Counted from the stretch's first letter, positions 25,401 to 40,172 are shown. The stretch: DNA of 64,000 bases from Burhinus oedicnemus (GCA_008921705.1 VFFE01007724.1:3644153-3708152), one strand, 5' to 3'. Notes: a model not told the origin generated them from the letters alone. Numbers and translations are program-made.

Positions 25401-28400
25401 ATTTTCTGGCTTCATTAAACTCTTTATCCCAGAAATAATTTGTCAGAGAATTATAAAATTTCATCTTCTTCCCTTTACAAAATTATCTATTAATACATTA
25501 AGAGATTAACTTGCTAAAATAATCTATTTCCTTGATTCTCTCTTTTTCATAGGTACAGTCTGGTTTGTGTGTGACAGACAAATAGCACATGCCTGTCTTG
25601 TCCATTAGTATTTAATCTGAAGGAAAGGGCTAAAATGAGTTTCTTTTAAGTGGATACACATTTGTGGAATAAAGTTCTAAAGGCACATGTCCTTCACACT
25701 AGGAGATGAAGGAAGCTCTGCCTCAATGTCTACCTGCACATACCTATTTATATACCTAAAATTATACACATTCAGACACTCTAGGCTCCGTGCTTAAATG
25801 GAACCAGGGCTTGTATCCTGTTGCTTTTCAGTCTGCAGTGAAGTATCTTTAAATGTTTTGTGTGAAAATCTTCCGGGGGGAAAAAAAAAAAAAATAAATT
25901 TGTAAGACACAACATAAATGATGATAAAAATTTTTCAATACAAAGGTTTGAAACAAAAACCATTGTTTCAAACTGCTTATTCAAAGTAGATACCTTAGCT
26001 TTAAATAACCGGTTTGCTTCCATTGAAATTTTTTTCTGATATTCCCAAGGATATTTTTTCTATGTCTTTTTAATATTTAAAAACTTTTCGTTTCCTTTCA
26101 AAGAAAACTAATTTCAAGATGTCAGCAATTCCTACAGAGAAAGCATTTTTGTTTCTACAGAAAGTCGAAGTCTTTCAATGTTTTCTGCACTGAAACCGGC
26201 AGAATTCTGGCTTCTATTTTACAGATATCCAAAAAGCCCAGTCACTATAACAGAACAAAACACATGTACAATGTGATGTACGTATGTTCAAGGGGAATAG
26301 GAGAACATAAAACTGACTACGTTTGCAGGTAATTTGTCCCAAAACCTTACAGAGCAGGATTTGAGTCTGATCTACAGAAATGTTAATCTTATTATTTTTT
26401 TTAACCAGCTATGGACCTTACATTTAGGTCTGAATATCCATGTTCTAATTTAATCAAAGGCCACCTTTTTCTCCATGCATAGTCTTTCAGAACACTGACT
26501 GCTAACTGCTCCCACTCTCCAAGAATCCAAATAGCTTGATTTTACCCTTCTTTAGGGAGAACTCAAGGACAAGCAATAGTGCAAACAGGTAATTACTGAA
26601 ATTTATTGTGCTTTGAGTTTATTTCTCCTGAAGTAGTACAAGTTTCACACTCAGCAGGAAAATGGTTCTCTGAAATGATCTTGTTGTGCTAAAAATGAGT
26701 AGACAGATATTTAGCTGGTACAATTTTAGAAGAATTATGTCAATTCACCACTGTAAAGTCCCGTCACTACTGCGCAACTCCTCGACAGATTGCCCTCAGC
26801 AGCGCTTAATAAGGAAGCAGTCAGATATCAGGGGTAGCACAAAAAAAATGTTGAGGCAATTTATGTAATGATAGCGAGAAATGCTATATAATACATGTGA
26901 GGGTTATCAGTCATAATTTACTAAATGTAACGAAAGAGACACTAAGTGTAGTTATTTTCATATATAGAAATCACACAGAAATAGAAGCAGCCAGTTACAT
27001 ACGCTTAGTGTATAAAACTTTAAAGTCACTAGCTTTTCCTTTGTAGTAATACGTTAAGTCTAAATGAGGATTTATAATTGTAAGCTTGGATAAAGTCAAC
27101 ATTTACCATTAGATTACAGAGAAATACTGCTGTACTTCGGATTAGGCTGTCATGCAAGTGATGACAAAGCAGCTTTTTAAAACTGTGCTTACCACCTAGA
27201 CTGATCTAGACTTATCACCTCGGCACAATTAAGATTTAAAAGCCAAATCACAAAAGGCACGCCAAAGGAGTCAAAGACAGCCCCAGAGGTTTCTGATAGC
27301 TAATCCCTTGCATTGCTCTCGCTCAAATGCCGGGTATCTCTTTACGCCTTTCCACACCTGAATGAAGTTAGGAAATTTAAGTCAATGACGTACCCAGTGA
27401 GGGTCTGCATTACACAGAGTACAGCCTGCCTGAATACCATTCCTTTTGTTCAGGCCCTTCGTCTGAAAAGTCAGCTCCCTCAGCTGGCACGAAGAACTCC
27501 AGAGAGCAAATCAGTTTTCATGCAACTCCACGGTGAAGAGAGGCCGGGAGGTCAGGGGGTTAACATCTGCTATAAATACCCGCAGGACTTCTTGGCCTGA
27601 ATTGCAGAATGTGATTGCTTTATGTTCCTACCCGGCGCTGGGCTGTGTCACACTATGCCTTACCGCATGACATAATGCCGAGCAGAGAGTCAAACACATG
27701 AAAGGAATAATGCACCCGGATTTTTCTCACTACAGAAACATGCTGGGGAAGCCTGCACATATGAGAAACGAGTCTTTCAAACCACCAGAATCTTAAAGCA
27801 AACTGAGTTCCAGTTCTTATTCAGCTCTTCAGTCAGGTCTGGATTATACACCAGGATAGTGGATTTATTAAGGGATATATATAGATATGATCTAAGGCAA
27901 CAGACTGCAAAAAAAATGCACCAAAAGATCAATTTTTGATTTGGGTATTGAGGTCATAGCCTGCTCCTATTCCATTAAAGAATGTTTTTTTACTGAGTTC
28001 AGTGGAGCAAGAGTAAGACTAACATTTACTGCTAAATGGACGCTCAACCAGCAGCCTTTGCGGCACTTTGAACAGTTTTTGGAGAGTGGCAGATCACTGA
28101 AAGGCTCTGACCTCCACTGCAAGCGACTGTCAGCACAGCAGAACTTGAAAGCTTTTTCATACATCTTTCTCACTTATTTGGTAAATGCAGTACAGGAAAC
28201 CAACTTTAATGTTTCCCATACACGGATTTTTATTTGGGGGTTTCATCTGAACAGAGTGTGAGAGATGCTTACAAAAACAGTTGACAGCTGTTTAAACTAT
28301 TTCCACTAATCACTAATTATCTATCCATCAACTTTGAAAAAACATGAGGAAGTTGCAACACTTAAGTTGAAAGGACAAGGAGTAGTAGACAGGACAGATA

Positions 28401-31400
28401 ATCCTGAAGAGAAGATCAGAACAGGAGGAGATCATCCAGCAGCGTGAAGACAGAATATATAACATCAGGTAACTTAAGGTCAGACTTTGGTCTCCCATTG
28501 ATATGAATATGTAATTTTAATAACCTCAGTTGCACAGGTTACAGCCTCAGAATTTGCAACTATACAAAGGAAGCATTGAAAAATGAGAGGTGGATGTGGT
28601 TAAAGATCACAGACAGGCCACATCATTCTAAGTATGTGTTCCTTTTTAAATCCTGTTTTGTTCTGATTTGTCATACTCAGCCTTTACATAAAACAGGATT
28701 CAAAAAGGAGATTCTGTTTCTGTTTCACAAAAGTATTTTCTTCCCTTTCCTATAGTACATTGGCAAAATCCATGGTAGTCATTAACAGTGATTTTACCCG
28801 TAGCTCTAAACTGGATTGCAGCTTTCCCATTCCAGCATGTCTTGCCACTGCTCTCCAAGAAAAGGAGAGGAACAAAGAGTCAGGTATTCACACAGTGTGA
28901 GGATGGGATTCAAAAAGATGTCATAAAAAGCTAACATCTTCTAAGACATAAAAAACAATGTCTTTTTTGCTGCCTGTAGAGGGATAAGCCAACATTCTTC
29001 ATACAACAAATTCTTTGTGCTTTAATGAAAAGGGGTGGGTTGTACGGATGAGGGGAAATCACTTATTATAAAAATACTTGAAGTCTGTATATTTCAGTAA
29101 CTGGTTGCTACTTACTGCAAGATAACAAGCTTGTTTATTGCATCACCTTCTGAGTCTTACTATCTAATGTATTACAGCCAAAACCACATTGTTTAACATT
29201 CTTGATTAAATATTTAGTCTTTTTACAATGCATTGCTAGCAAAGAAAACATGCAGTGCCATGATTTCCAGCCAATATATTTCTTAGAGTATGACTCTCAT
29301 CAGCCACAGAAGTTCAATAATAATCAAAGATAACCTCTGTAGTTCCAACAGTAAGATGTTCTCGTTGACTGCTTCAAGTCATGTAATTGCAGGGGTTATA
29401 GAGGTATTAATGGGCTGTGCTTCAAGAGAAACAGAGATAAAAAGCTTACATATACTTTATATAGTTCTAATTTGGAAATAATTTCACTGTCTTCAGTAAA
29501 AGTATGACTGTCAGGAGAATCAGGCTTAAGGTAAATACATGTATGAGATAATGTAAATAATGCTGGACTAATAAAGGTAGTGTCTAAAAATTTATTATGG
29601 TTATACAGAACCAGTGAAAAACTGAAAAATTTGTCATCGTTGAAGGAGAAGTTAAATTGTACCTAAGACTATTAATAACATATCACATTTGCAGTGCCTA
29701 CATTATTTTAGTTATAAAAGCATCCTCCTCCACCTAAGGCATTAGCTTTTTGTGATATAGTGCTACTTCTTTTTTATTAGCATGGTGAGTTTTTAAAAAG
29801 AATACATCTAATGAGTGGAACAGAATAACGTATATCAAGAGCGTGACATATGCCAACGGTGTCACCCGCCCACTTTGTGATCTCTCGTCACCCCTTTACA
29901 GCACCTTAGCTTCACTGTCTGGAAGATGATACAATGCTTCACTTGCATATCAGTTGTAGAGACTTGGATGTAAGGAAAGACAACATAATGAACAAATGCT
30001 ATTGCCATGTAGGATTAAATTCAGGGACCATTTTGAAAAAGTCTACCGGTTCCACAGAACGTCCCCGCAAGACAGTGAGAGCATAAATCACAAACTGCTA
30101 CAGCCTTTCAAAATGCAACACTCTTACATATAACTGTATAAGCATATATAAACACATATGCTAATTTATACACCATAACACGAGAGTTTCCCAAGTGTAA
30201 GTCCAAGACATGTAGATTATTTTTCAACGCACCAATTAGAAATGGGTGCTCTCTGAAGCTAGGCAGTTTTATGACATGATAATCCACCAATTCATTTTAT
30301 ATATGACAAAAAAACTATTTCACAAATATTCTAGATAGCTTTTTAGTTGTAAGAGGTTCAAATGAATTTTAAATACAGTCTAAACCCTCTCTTTGGAGCC
30401 AATGACATTAGCTATTATTAAAATGTTTCATTCCACATGCTGAAGGAGCAGAAAGGAAGGTTCATAGGAAGATAAGTATCTATCAAACCGGCCTTTTAAT
30501 TCTACTAAGAATTCATTGTATTACTATTGTTATGATAAGATATCGGAGCATTAGATGGACTTCCTAAAGAACTATGCAAAGAAAAATAAGTTACGTACAA
30601 TCATGTTAAAACTAGCAACTGCAAAGTTTGGTTGAATATCTAAAAGGAGGTTTTCCAAGCCAGCTTTTCCCTCTTTAATAGTGTCATCCAGCTTATTTTC
30701 ATCAGATCCCTGTTTTCACCTACTTTTACAGAAACAGGCATTAGATTTCCACAGACAAAATGGACCACTTTCTGTAATTCATCAAATAGAGGAAGACTCT
30801 ACTTTTACTGTTAAGACCCTTGGGAGATTGCACTGAAAAGCATTCCATCATAATTTCTAACAAAAAGCTTCTTTGAAGTAGAGTAAGTAAATATTTAGGC
30901 AGCTCAGTAGATGGGACTTAAGTTTCATTCCTTCACATTTCCTAACGTGTCTCCTTACCAATATAATTTTCAGTTCAAACTTGACTCTGAAAAATGAAGA
31001 TTTTGCTTCAATAAAGGTCTCTTGAGTTTGATGCAGTATTTTAATAAAGCCCAGCATTGTAGCAGCTAAGGGAGAAAATCATCAAGCCCTGACTCTGTAT
31101 GCAGAACTCCTTTTGTGTAAGAGTGAAAAAACCCGACAACAACAACAACAAAAAACAAACCCAGAGCTTCACTATTTGACTCTATCACACTGTTATAACA
31201 GTGCTGTGGTGTAAAATTGAAATGCAAAATTTGTAAGTCCGATTCAAACACTACTCTCCACTTGATTCTCATGCATTTTCTCACGATGCTCACTGCAAGT
31301 ACTCAACACTGCTGTGACTACCTTGGGATCTCACTTGCAAAACTTGTGACAAAGAATATTTATCTGATTTACTGCTGGGTAAACACGAGAAATATGAAGT

Positions 31401-34400
31401 TAAGATTGCTACAGAACACCAGCATGGGGATACTATAATTTAATCTAACCTTGCTTTTAACATTTTAACCTGTTACAAAATTTAAATACATGGAAGAGAA
31501 AGAATGAAGATAAATATTGATCAAAAATATCTTAGGTGAACATTTTTCTCTAGGAAAGATCAAATAAAAAGTAACAGTATTTGAAGATAATCAAAAAGTT
31601 GCAGACACAAATTAGGAGAAAATACTGAGTTCTTTCTTAATAGCTGCATCTGGACAAGACCAAAAAAGCCTAGAAAAATTATTTGAATGACAGTTCAACT
31701 GCTATGAGATGCAACCCCAGAGCTGAAAACAAAGTTTGAATTTTTTATGATTTCTACTTTTTAGTCACAATGAATTAATGAAACAAGTAATGATCTTAAG
31801 CTACACAGGAAACTGAATATACTCCGTAAAATTAGAAGCAAGCTTGAAGCATCTTCCCTGCCTGAGGCAACAGAAATGATGGATGATAGTCTGAGGAATA
31901 CTCTTTGCGTTCTGGACTACTAAATAAGTAATCTCATTAATCTTCTTGCAGCTTTTACCTTTTACTTCTGCATAAAACCTGAGAATTTTAGATGTTTTCT
32001 ACTTGAATCTTTGATACTGCATAACACCAGTTGTATGCAATGGGAGTTAAGAAAATTACAAAGGGACTGTGCAATGTTAGGTCTACTATTTCAACAAGCA
32101 GTTTCAGGGCATAGTAAGATAAAAATACAGTATTTAATTCAAACAAAACCTAAACAATAGAAAATACCCTTGAGATGGAACATTTCCAGTTCTGTGCTGG
32201 GCTTTATAATAAAGTTCTGAAGACAGAGAACCAAGAGAAAACATCTGATATGACAGAATAAAGCAGGAAGCAGGGCAGTGCAAGTGATGGTGTTCAGCTC
32301 TTTACTACATTCTGTGGAACCAACACTGGACAGGCTAAGGTAACTAATACTTCTATTGAGCACTTCTATTCTGAAGTTTAATAATTCTAGAAATTAAGAG
32401 AGCTCAATCTTGAAGATCACCAACATGAAAAGACTTGGCTGAACCAGCAGCTAAAATTGTCATCACCTAAAATCCACTCCTAATCCTGAAAGCCAGCTAC
32501 AGTTTTCCTGCCTAAATGAGCTCACAAGTGACAGACCTTCATGATAATTTATATTCCAAAGCACACAGCAAATTTGATAGACACAAGAGATTTTATCAAA
32601 CAGGTTCAGGCCAAGATGTCAAATGGTTCCTTCTAATTAGGAAGGAGGAAAAAGCCAACGACACCTTGAAGTACAGTAGAAGCCTCGCTGTGAAAATACA
32701 TTATTGAGAGTTTTTGGAGGCAGCAGTGATGGGCTGCAGAGAAGCCCATAGATTTTTACATTCAAAGTCCCAACTGCCTACCTATACAGTAATCACAGCA
32801 GATGGATAATGTGCTGTGTTCAGTTTTTTTAATAAACATGTCAAACATTAAACATCCTGTTCACAGATGTACTATAATAAAATGTCTTCGCTATGATTTG
32901 AAGTTATGCTGCCTCAAAAAAACCCTACAGTTTTTACTTCAGAGAAGGAATCCAACTGCTGCACACACCTTAGCCATGAGTCATTTTGCACCTTACCTAC
33001 GTAAGTCTAGAGGAACAATTTCCACCCCAAATATGCCAGCCAAGAATTTAGCTGTCAAGTATAAGCCATAATATGATGATAAGACAGAGATGCTGTGTGG
33101 CTGAAGGTACTTTGCCTTCCATTTTGCACACCATCAATTCGTAGTCTTTGGAGACCTTACAGAATTTTAAGTAGATTCTTTATGTTTCTAATCCACACAT
33201 GGAAAACTGTGTTGGAATTCATTGAATTTCAACAGCATTCTTCACATTTATGCAATTACACATTGCAAGTAGCACTCTGAAAAAAAGTAAGAAAAAACAA
33301 GAGCTGAGGGAAATATTCTCAACAAATTAAGACAAGCAAACATTTAATCTTGAGTCAAGCAGAAGGTCAGATTAAATCCTACAAGCATTTTTATCTCAAA
33401 ATTCAACATTTCTTTTTATCCTTTGTTAACTCAGAACAGATTTTGCACAGATGCAGCGAGGATATGAGCTACGGGCCAGGCCACCAAAAGGGCACAACCC
33501 CCTGCAAGCGTATGCAGCTGGTCCTTCAGGCACCAGGGGTCCCTGATACACACATAGTCCTCAAAGCTGAATTCCTTCCCCTCATTCTCCCTTCAGTTAT
33601 TCTGTAAGAAGCTTTCAATTTTCTTCCTTTGTCTACATTATAAAGAAATATGTGGTTATGTACAATTTTTAAAACAGCTACTTAGGGCTTTTGCTCCCCT
33701 TTTGGCAGAGCTGGCAGTGAAGAGACAAAGTCTCCAAAGCCAGCTGTTCCCAGGACATTTCATCACAAGCACAGGTTTCCTTAAGCAACACACCCCACAA
33801 CATCCCAGATTCCTTCGCTCCACATGTCCTTGGTAGAGCGTTTTGCTAAGGTGGAAGTGCAGAGGCTGCCAGACACCCACGGTCTGTCTACTTAACAGTA
33901 CTTTATGGGTTGGATTTCGGGGGGTTGTTTTCCAAATGGAAAATAGCTGGTTTATTAGCTGAATGTGCAATATCTGCTCAAAAGGAATTCAGCACAATAT
34001 TTCAGGTTTCTGATGTCTTCCCGGTGAAAAGGCAATTGCAGCATGCAAGTTACGGTCACAGGTCTCGGACATCTCGCTGCATTAAGCAGTGTTCAGAAAG
34101 CAAAAGTAATTGAGACCACCTGTGTAATGAGGAAATACAACCACAATAAAAAAATACCCAAGTTCAAAGAGAGGCAGGGCCACAGCAGACTCTTTAAAAT
34201 CACTGGAAAGTGACTCATTGAATTTAACAGGCACTTTTACCTCAGTGCTCTCTGTGATCAGGGGATATTCCTGCCTTTTCTGATGGCTGATACATGCCCA
34301 GGTTTGGGGGAAAAATGTGCAATATGTATGTATGCACATAATTAAATAGAATTTAATATCTTCTGCTGCTCATACTCCCAGGCGAGGCAACAATAACATA

Positions 34401-35880
34401 TAATTTCAAAACTAAGTGTGACAGGTTGAGGAATAGATATTTAGTTGCCCAAAAGGCAGAAATACCTGTTCAGAAAATTATTTGAGTCATGACTCAATGT
34501 CAGAACACAACAAAAAAAGCCCATGGATACCAATCCAGTTGCACACTTTCTTTTTTTCTTCAGAGTGGTTGGGGCCAGGTGGTGACCAGTCTCACTTACT
34601 GTAATGACTTACAGCTTCTCTTCAAGTGCAGATCACTTACCTGCACTTACATACAAGATTGCTCCATTGAACCAGCTACAGTGTCTTCTTTCAAAATACT
34701 ACAGCATTCGGGAGGACAGCAAGGCATGTGTCAGACACGAAAAAATATGGAATTGTTCTGAAAAGAGAGGGATTTTCCTGTTCCCTCCTAGTCTCCAAAT
34801 CTTTTGGGTCCTGACCCATTACATTTTAAGGGAAGCTGTTGGTGGTCTTCTAGTGCAGATGAGCATCTGTGGGTAGCCCTACATCCACCAACTCTGCAAA
34901 CACAGGCAGTTGGAAATCCATGGCATATCTTCCTCACCCAAGACCACAAGTAAGAACAGAAGGAGAACCACCCACAAACCTTCCCTTACGTTAGCAATGC
35001 ACTTCATTCCTGATCTGACTCTTATTTCTGATAATTGACCACGGCAGTATCTGGTGACAGAAGAAAGAGGGGCAGGTCCTTCTAGAAAACAAGGACTTTC
35101 ATTCCTCCACAGTGTATGTGAGGAAAAAACCAAAGTAAATATAAATCGATCCTTGTCTGAATCTAAAAAAGGGGTTGATTTGATTCTGTGGGGGTAAGAA
35201 GTGCTGCAAAGAGCTGAAATATTCATCATCAGCCCACTAATACTTCCATTTCTTTTAAGGATTCGTCTGCTGAGTAGTTCATCTCAACTTTCATTAGAAA
35301 AAATAGTATTTCTGCACTCTGCAAAGGAGAAGAAAAGCTTGAAAATGACTTCATCATAACGGAAAGATTCAGAATTCAGAAGACAAATTAAAATAACACA
35401 CATTTAGGCATAGACATAATGATTTTGAAAGCCAGCTGCACAATTTTATCATATGGAGAGCAGATAACGGAGAGGAAGGCGGCCTCGTACCATTTGAGGG
35501 AAGTGCAATTTGGCTGTGCAAGAGCTCTGCAAATATAAATGCCTTATCTTTTCTCCTTCTGATAGGAATATCTCCTTGTGGTTGGGCAACCCAAACAGCA
35601 TCAGCAGGTCTTTTCCAGACCTTCTGCAACACTGTATTTATATATGGGTTCATTTATACTCTGGTCAATACTTTTGCAAAGATTTTTCTCCTATTTGACA
35701 TTGCTTACTCCTGACTTAACAAGCAAGTCTGGTACACAGACAATACGCTGTTTGTTCTTAGCATGATCTTTGCCATTGCAGCAGAATATAGATATAAAAA
35801 AATGTAATATTTTAGGGAAAAAATGGAGTGGAAACATCCTTAAATTAATATCTCAGTATGGTTAATCTCTTTATAAAGGT
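19426..35880. other. Long non-coding stretch, no gene seen
   Basis: AT-rich, low-CpG DNA with no recognised exon, RNA gene or further CR1 copy. Simple sequence includes a G6A14 block at 25875-25894 and a CAA run near 31136-31151. A 16-bp perfect palindrome lies at 31188-31203. The segments 24640-24720 and 24880-25060 carry many homeodomain-type cores. A TATA-like TATAAATA lies at 27571-27578 below a short GC-rich stretch. A perfect minus-strand donor CAG|GTAAGTG lies at 34634-34643 without a convincing acceptor. Open frames reach only about 116 codons (34879-35229, minus) and show no motifs. Confidence 0.5.
31188..31203. repeat. 16-bp perfect palindrome
   Basis: CACTGTTATAACAGTG reads the same on both strands with no spacer. 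It could bind a symmetric dimer or be a chance event; a few such palindromes are expected in 64 kb of AT-rich DNA. Confidence 0.8.
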
Positions 35881-35900
35881 AGAGATTCTTCACAATTTGC

Positions 35901-35927
35901 TTTTTTGTTTGTTTGTTTCAGGTGAGT
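35901..35927 (+). promoter_or_regulatory. Possible recursive splice site (juxtaposed acceptor and donor)
   Basis: A long T-rich tract made of TTTG units (35901-35918) is followed directly by CAG (35919-35921) and then GTGAGT (35922-35927). This matches the consensus for recursive splicing, a pyrimidine tract then NCAG|GURAGU, in which a 3' splice site regenerates a 5' splice site inside a very long intron. Such sites are known from fly genes and from long vertebrate neuronal genes. It would be meaningful only if a host gene runs along the plus strand, which the window does not show. I saw no strong downstream donor to end a recursive-splice exon within 300 bases. A chance match is possible. 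Confidence 0.3.
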
Positions 35928-38900
35928 TCAATCTCACTCTTACTCACTTGCCATGTGAATTAAGTAGCCAACATAGAACTACTGAAATTATTTTATCTAA
36001 TTCCACACAGAGCATGGAAGTATTTAAACTCAAAAGCGAAAGGAGAGATGCTGTAAAGTATGAAAAGAGCTGAAGTTTCACTCTATGAAATGTCAGAGCA
36101 GAAGGAAAATGTCTGGCGATTAAAATGAAAATTCTCCACCCGTCTTCAGCCTTCTAACCTCTATCAACACTATATTATAACAAATTAACAGTTTAGTTTC
36201 AAGCCAAGGACCAATGTACGTGGTACTTTAGTTGGTATTGTCACGTGCTGGGTATTTTTCAAATAGAAATCAAGTTTATTTGTTTCGAGAAGCCTTCTAT
36301 TGACCATTTCTATCTTCATAGTCCCTCTCAACTAGATTTTTTCTTATGCTGTCTAGAAAATGCAATAGTGTCACACCAAATGAGCTAATTTCACACCCAC
36401 TAGGTAGAATGGGCTTAATTCTACTCTCATTACCAGTAAGTCAAAGCTATTCTATTGCACAGCAGGAGCTTGGGCTTCAAACTCTAATACTTTCTGTCCC
36501 TGAAGAAAGAATGATAAAGTATTCCAGACATCACTGGATGCACTTCAGGTTAGATTAAGAAATATGTGCAAACAATCAGAAACTTTATTTCTACTTTTGC
36601 CACAGGAAGACTGCCACTGGTGCAGTATTGTCATTGCAACCTTCAGATCCAGAATGGTCCCATTTGACTGGATCAAATTTTCAACTCAATGAAGGACAAG
36701 AAAATGTCCTTTGAAAAGTTGCTCATTTCTTGTTTTCTAAGCTCCCCTTGTTTGTCTGGCTTTTTTTCCATGCAGCTTTATCATTGATGGCATCTGACAG
36801 CTAGAATTTGAATAAATCTCAAGGAAATCTAGAATGTCTAGTGGTAGGAAAGGCTACGTCTCAAACCACAGTATTTCACATTTGTACACAGCTGGTAATT
36901 CAGTAAATTCCTTACCTGTGTCTTCATCACCAAGACATCAAGAGGAGCTGAGTGACAAGCTTCCACTTCATTCACTAGGCTTTTGTGCAAACATCAGCCT
37001 TAGCATGCATGGAAGCACGGCCAAGGAGACGGATAAAAGAGGAAAGTTCTGGGGAAACTGCAGCAGTCATGGCTTCTGTAGCAAATTAGAGCCAATGTAT
37101 TGGCAAATGAGATTTAACAGGCTTGATACTTCTTTATCAAACATGAAGTGAACTAACTAAGTGTGGAATTATGGCAAAGCAAGGAGTAAAGTCAAAATGA
37201 ACAGGATGAAAAGCAAAAAATGAAAGATCACAGCAAAGAATGGGAAATAATGAGATCAAGGAAAAACAGCTGTGAAGAATGAGGTACAGAAAGCAGACAA
37301 GAAGGGCTAATATGTCAGGCATAGTGTGGGAAGGACAACATGGGAGAAATGACGGAAGAGGGGAGAGGAGGTCTAGTCACTGACCCAAAGCCAATGTCTT
37401 CAAAGCTGAAAAAGAACATTTCATTTATATATATATATCTGCCCTTCAGGAAACAAAACAAGTGAGGTATCAAGCAAAGGACAGAAACACTGGGGAAGGA
37501 AAGCAATGTAACATGAGGCCTGAAATTAAAAATGGAAAAGAAAATGGGAATAACTTTTAAATTGTAAAGTGCCAATGAGTTACTGATGATTAGAAGGTGA
37601 AAATCATTAAAATAACAAAAAAGAATGTATACAAATTAACAGAGGACAGACACAATCGTCATCAAGTTGCTGTTGCTGCCATTAGCTCAGGTAATCCCTG
37701 AAGCAGAATGGTCAGAAGCCAGAAGGCTATATCCTGGGAAAAGATTGCTCTATATTTAGCTTAATGGTATATTCTCTAAACATTATATAATGCTCAGTAC
37801 AATATACAGCATTATATTCTCTATAATGCTCTGTATCAGCAACCAACATGAAGTCCGCTGATAACTTGTGCTTTTCTAATAACTAGAAGCTCTCTACCGA
37901 AACAAACTATCAGATATGAGAGTCTAGATTTTACTACATCAAAGGCAGATTTGCCTCAAATAATGTTTTCAGAACTTGAGTTGCTTGTTTCTGTGTGCTA
38001 CATGTCTCCTCTCCAGAACTTATAGGCTTAAAAACCTGCAAGATACATAAAACCGCTATAATACTTTTTATCTATGCATTCCTATTACAATCTCAGCTAT
38101 TTCTATTCCAAATTTTAACAAAATGGCGTAATAACATATTAAAATTTTGTAGTGGTTTAATTTTGAAATGCAATCTTATGACTCATACATCAAACACATA
38201 GTAGACTTTATAGAGGAGACTAATTAGTCCCTTCCCATTAGTTCCTAAACCTTCCCATCACGCTCTCAAATTCTTTCAAATTTTGTGCCCTCACAATATA
38301 GCAAGACACATCTTCCTTCCCCTCATGCTCCCCCATACTAAAAGTCAGCATTAGCATTATGGAATTTCAAGCACTGTGGAAATAAGTTTGAAATATGTAG
38401 GTGGAAGTTCAGTTACTTGCACTGTGTTGTGGATCTTTATTACAAATTCTGCTCTATCTCCTCATTTGTAATTCCCATTGAAACTTCATCTGCTACTATC
38501 AAAGCTGTCGGCTGCCTAAGGTTTTCACTGCTGTTCTTTATCCTTTCTTTCCTTCCCTGTGCTTATTAAGTTATCAGCACCCAAAATGCACTCAGTTGGG
38601 CAAAACACAGAGAGGTCAGCACAGGGTACCACCTCTCTGGTCATCAAAACAGGGCCAGAATAACACTAAAATGGCAAATAACTCTTGTGAGGGCACATTG
38701 CACTGGGTTAGCTATCTTTGCGCTTTTTACAGAAGCAAAAAAACCTACAGACTAGTAACCATAAATTTTGAAAGATACTGAATTTGAAATAAAATTCATT
38801 TCAGGCAGGAACAATTTATACCCATTAGACAGATCAGCCAGTTTGTGCCGAAAGCATTACTTTCAGAAGAGCTATGGGGAGCTCTGGGTGACTTTCATCT

Positions 38901-40172
38901 TGTGGAAAATATTTGCATTTCCAACATTTTTCTTTTTGAGTCAGAATGGGTAATTTTCTGTAGCAAAGATATTCTTCCTCAATCCCAAGACAAGAAATAA
39001 TCATAAGTCACTGTGAAATATACAGACACAGACAACAATTATAATCAGTGAATGGTGATCTGGGCAGACCTATTTTTACTCACTTACACAGTTATGGTAC
39101 AGCACAAATTGTTATTGAAGCACTAAGGTTTGTCAACCAACACCAGGCCGCCTCTTTGCAAATTAGTTTGTGTGCGAGTTCTAGATGCGGCAGGCACAAA
39201 TTATGCAAAAGAGCTTGCCATGATGAGAAAAGGATTTGATTACTAATGTTTAAATAAGGATCCCCTGAGCTGTCTCTCTTCTGTAGGAATGGTGTTAAAT
39301 ATTTGGCAACAGGATGACATGTCCTGCATAATTTAAACTGTTCCGTTCTACTGGGCTCACACCGTAGATATGCCGGCAATTCGTTAGTTCCCATGCACGC
39401 TTTCAACCAGCATTAAATATACATGTAAGATGAGCTACTGCTGTGTCCATCAATCGCTCCTCTCCTTATTACTTACTTTATCTTTTTACATTTGACTTGG
39501 CTTTTACTCAAGGTAACATATCAGCACTTTTGTTTTGTGTATTTGTGAAGCAAGAGGCCTCAAAAGCTCAGTATTTGATCTCTTCTTATGTCTGACTGTC
39601 TTCAGGGCTGTCACATCAGTGGAAAGCCCAGTCACGACTCCAAAGACAGCTTCCATCCCTCCCTGCCCGGCTGCAACTTATCAGCTTTGTCTGGCCTGAG
39701 CTTGTTTTATTTATTGAGAGTCAGGAGGGAGCAAGAAGATGTAAAAGGAGACTCAGTGAACAGGAAGGTTCGGTTTATATTTAACGAAGACATACAATGC
39801 CACTGCGCAGCAACAGACAGCCTCTCCTCGCCTCAAATAGGAGCAAGCAGTTAAAACAGGGAGAAACTTCAGCTGATTAAGTCATTTTAGGCCTTTTATG
39901 GAAGAGTGATGACTATTACTTTTGATGCATGCTGGAGGGGGTTAGATATAACTAAGATGTGTGGAATACCTGCTTCCAAAATGTAAGCAAGTGTTACTGC
40001 TGTCTGTTTTCCACAGCTATGATAATTTGCTTTGACTCCAACACCACTCCAAAAAATGCCTAGGTGGCTACTACCTAATGGTTTCAATATATCAACAAGA
40101 AAGTTTATAAATTTTTTTTTGTCATGTCAAACTTTCTAGGTTTTTAAACAAAGTTTTGTATTAGATACGTCC
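35928..40172. other. Non-coding sequence with a purine-rich block
   Basis: No gene was recognised. From about 37141 to 37560 the plus strand is strongly purine-rich, about 70-78% A+G in most 60-base lines, interrupted near 37381-37440 by a short AT dinucleotide run. A cluster of short imperfect inverted repeats around TATAATGCT lies at 37782-37835. Open frames reach about 105 codons (36834-37151) with no motif. Confidence 0.5.
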
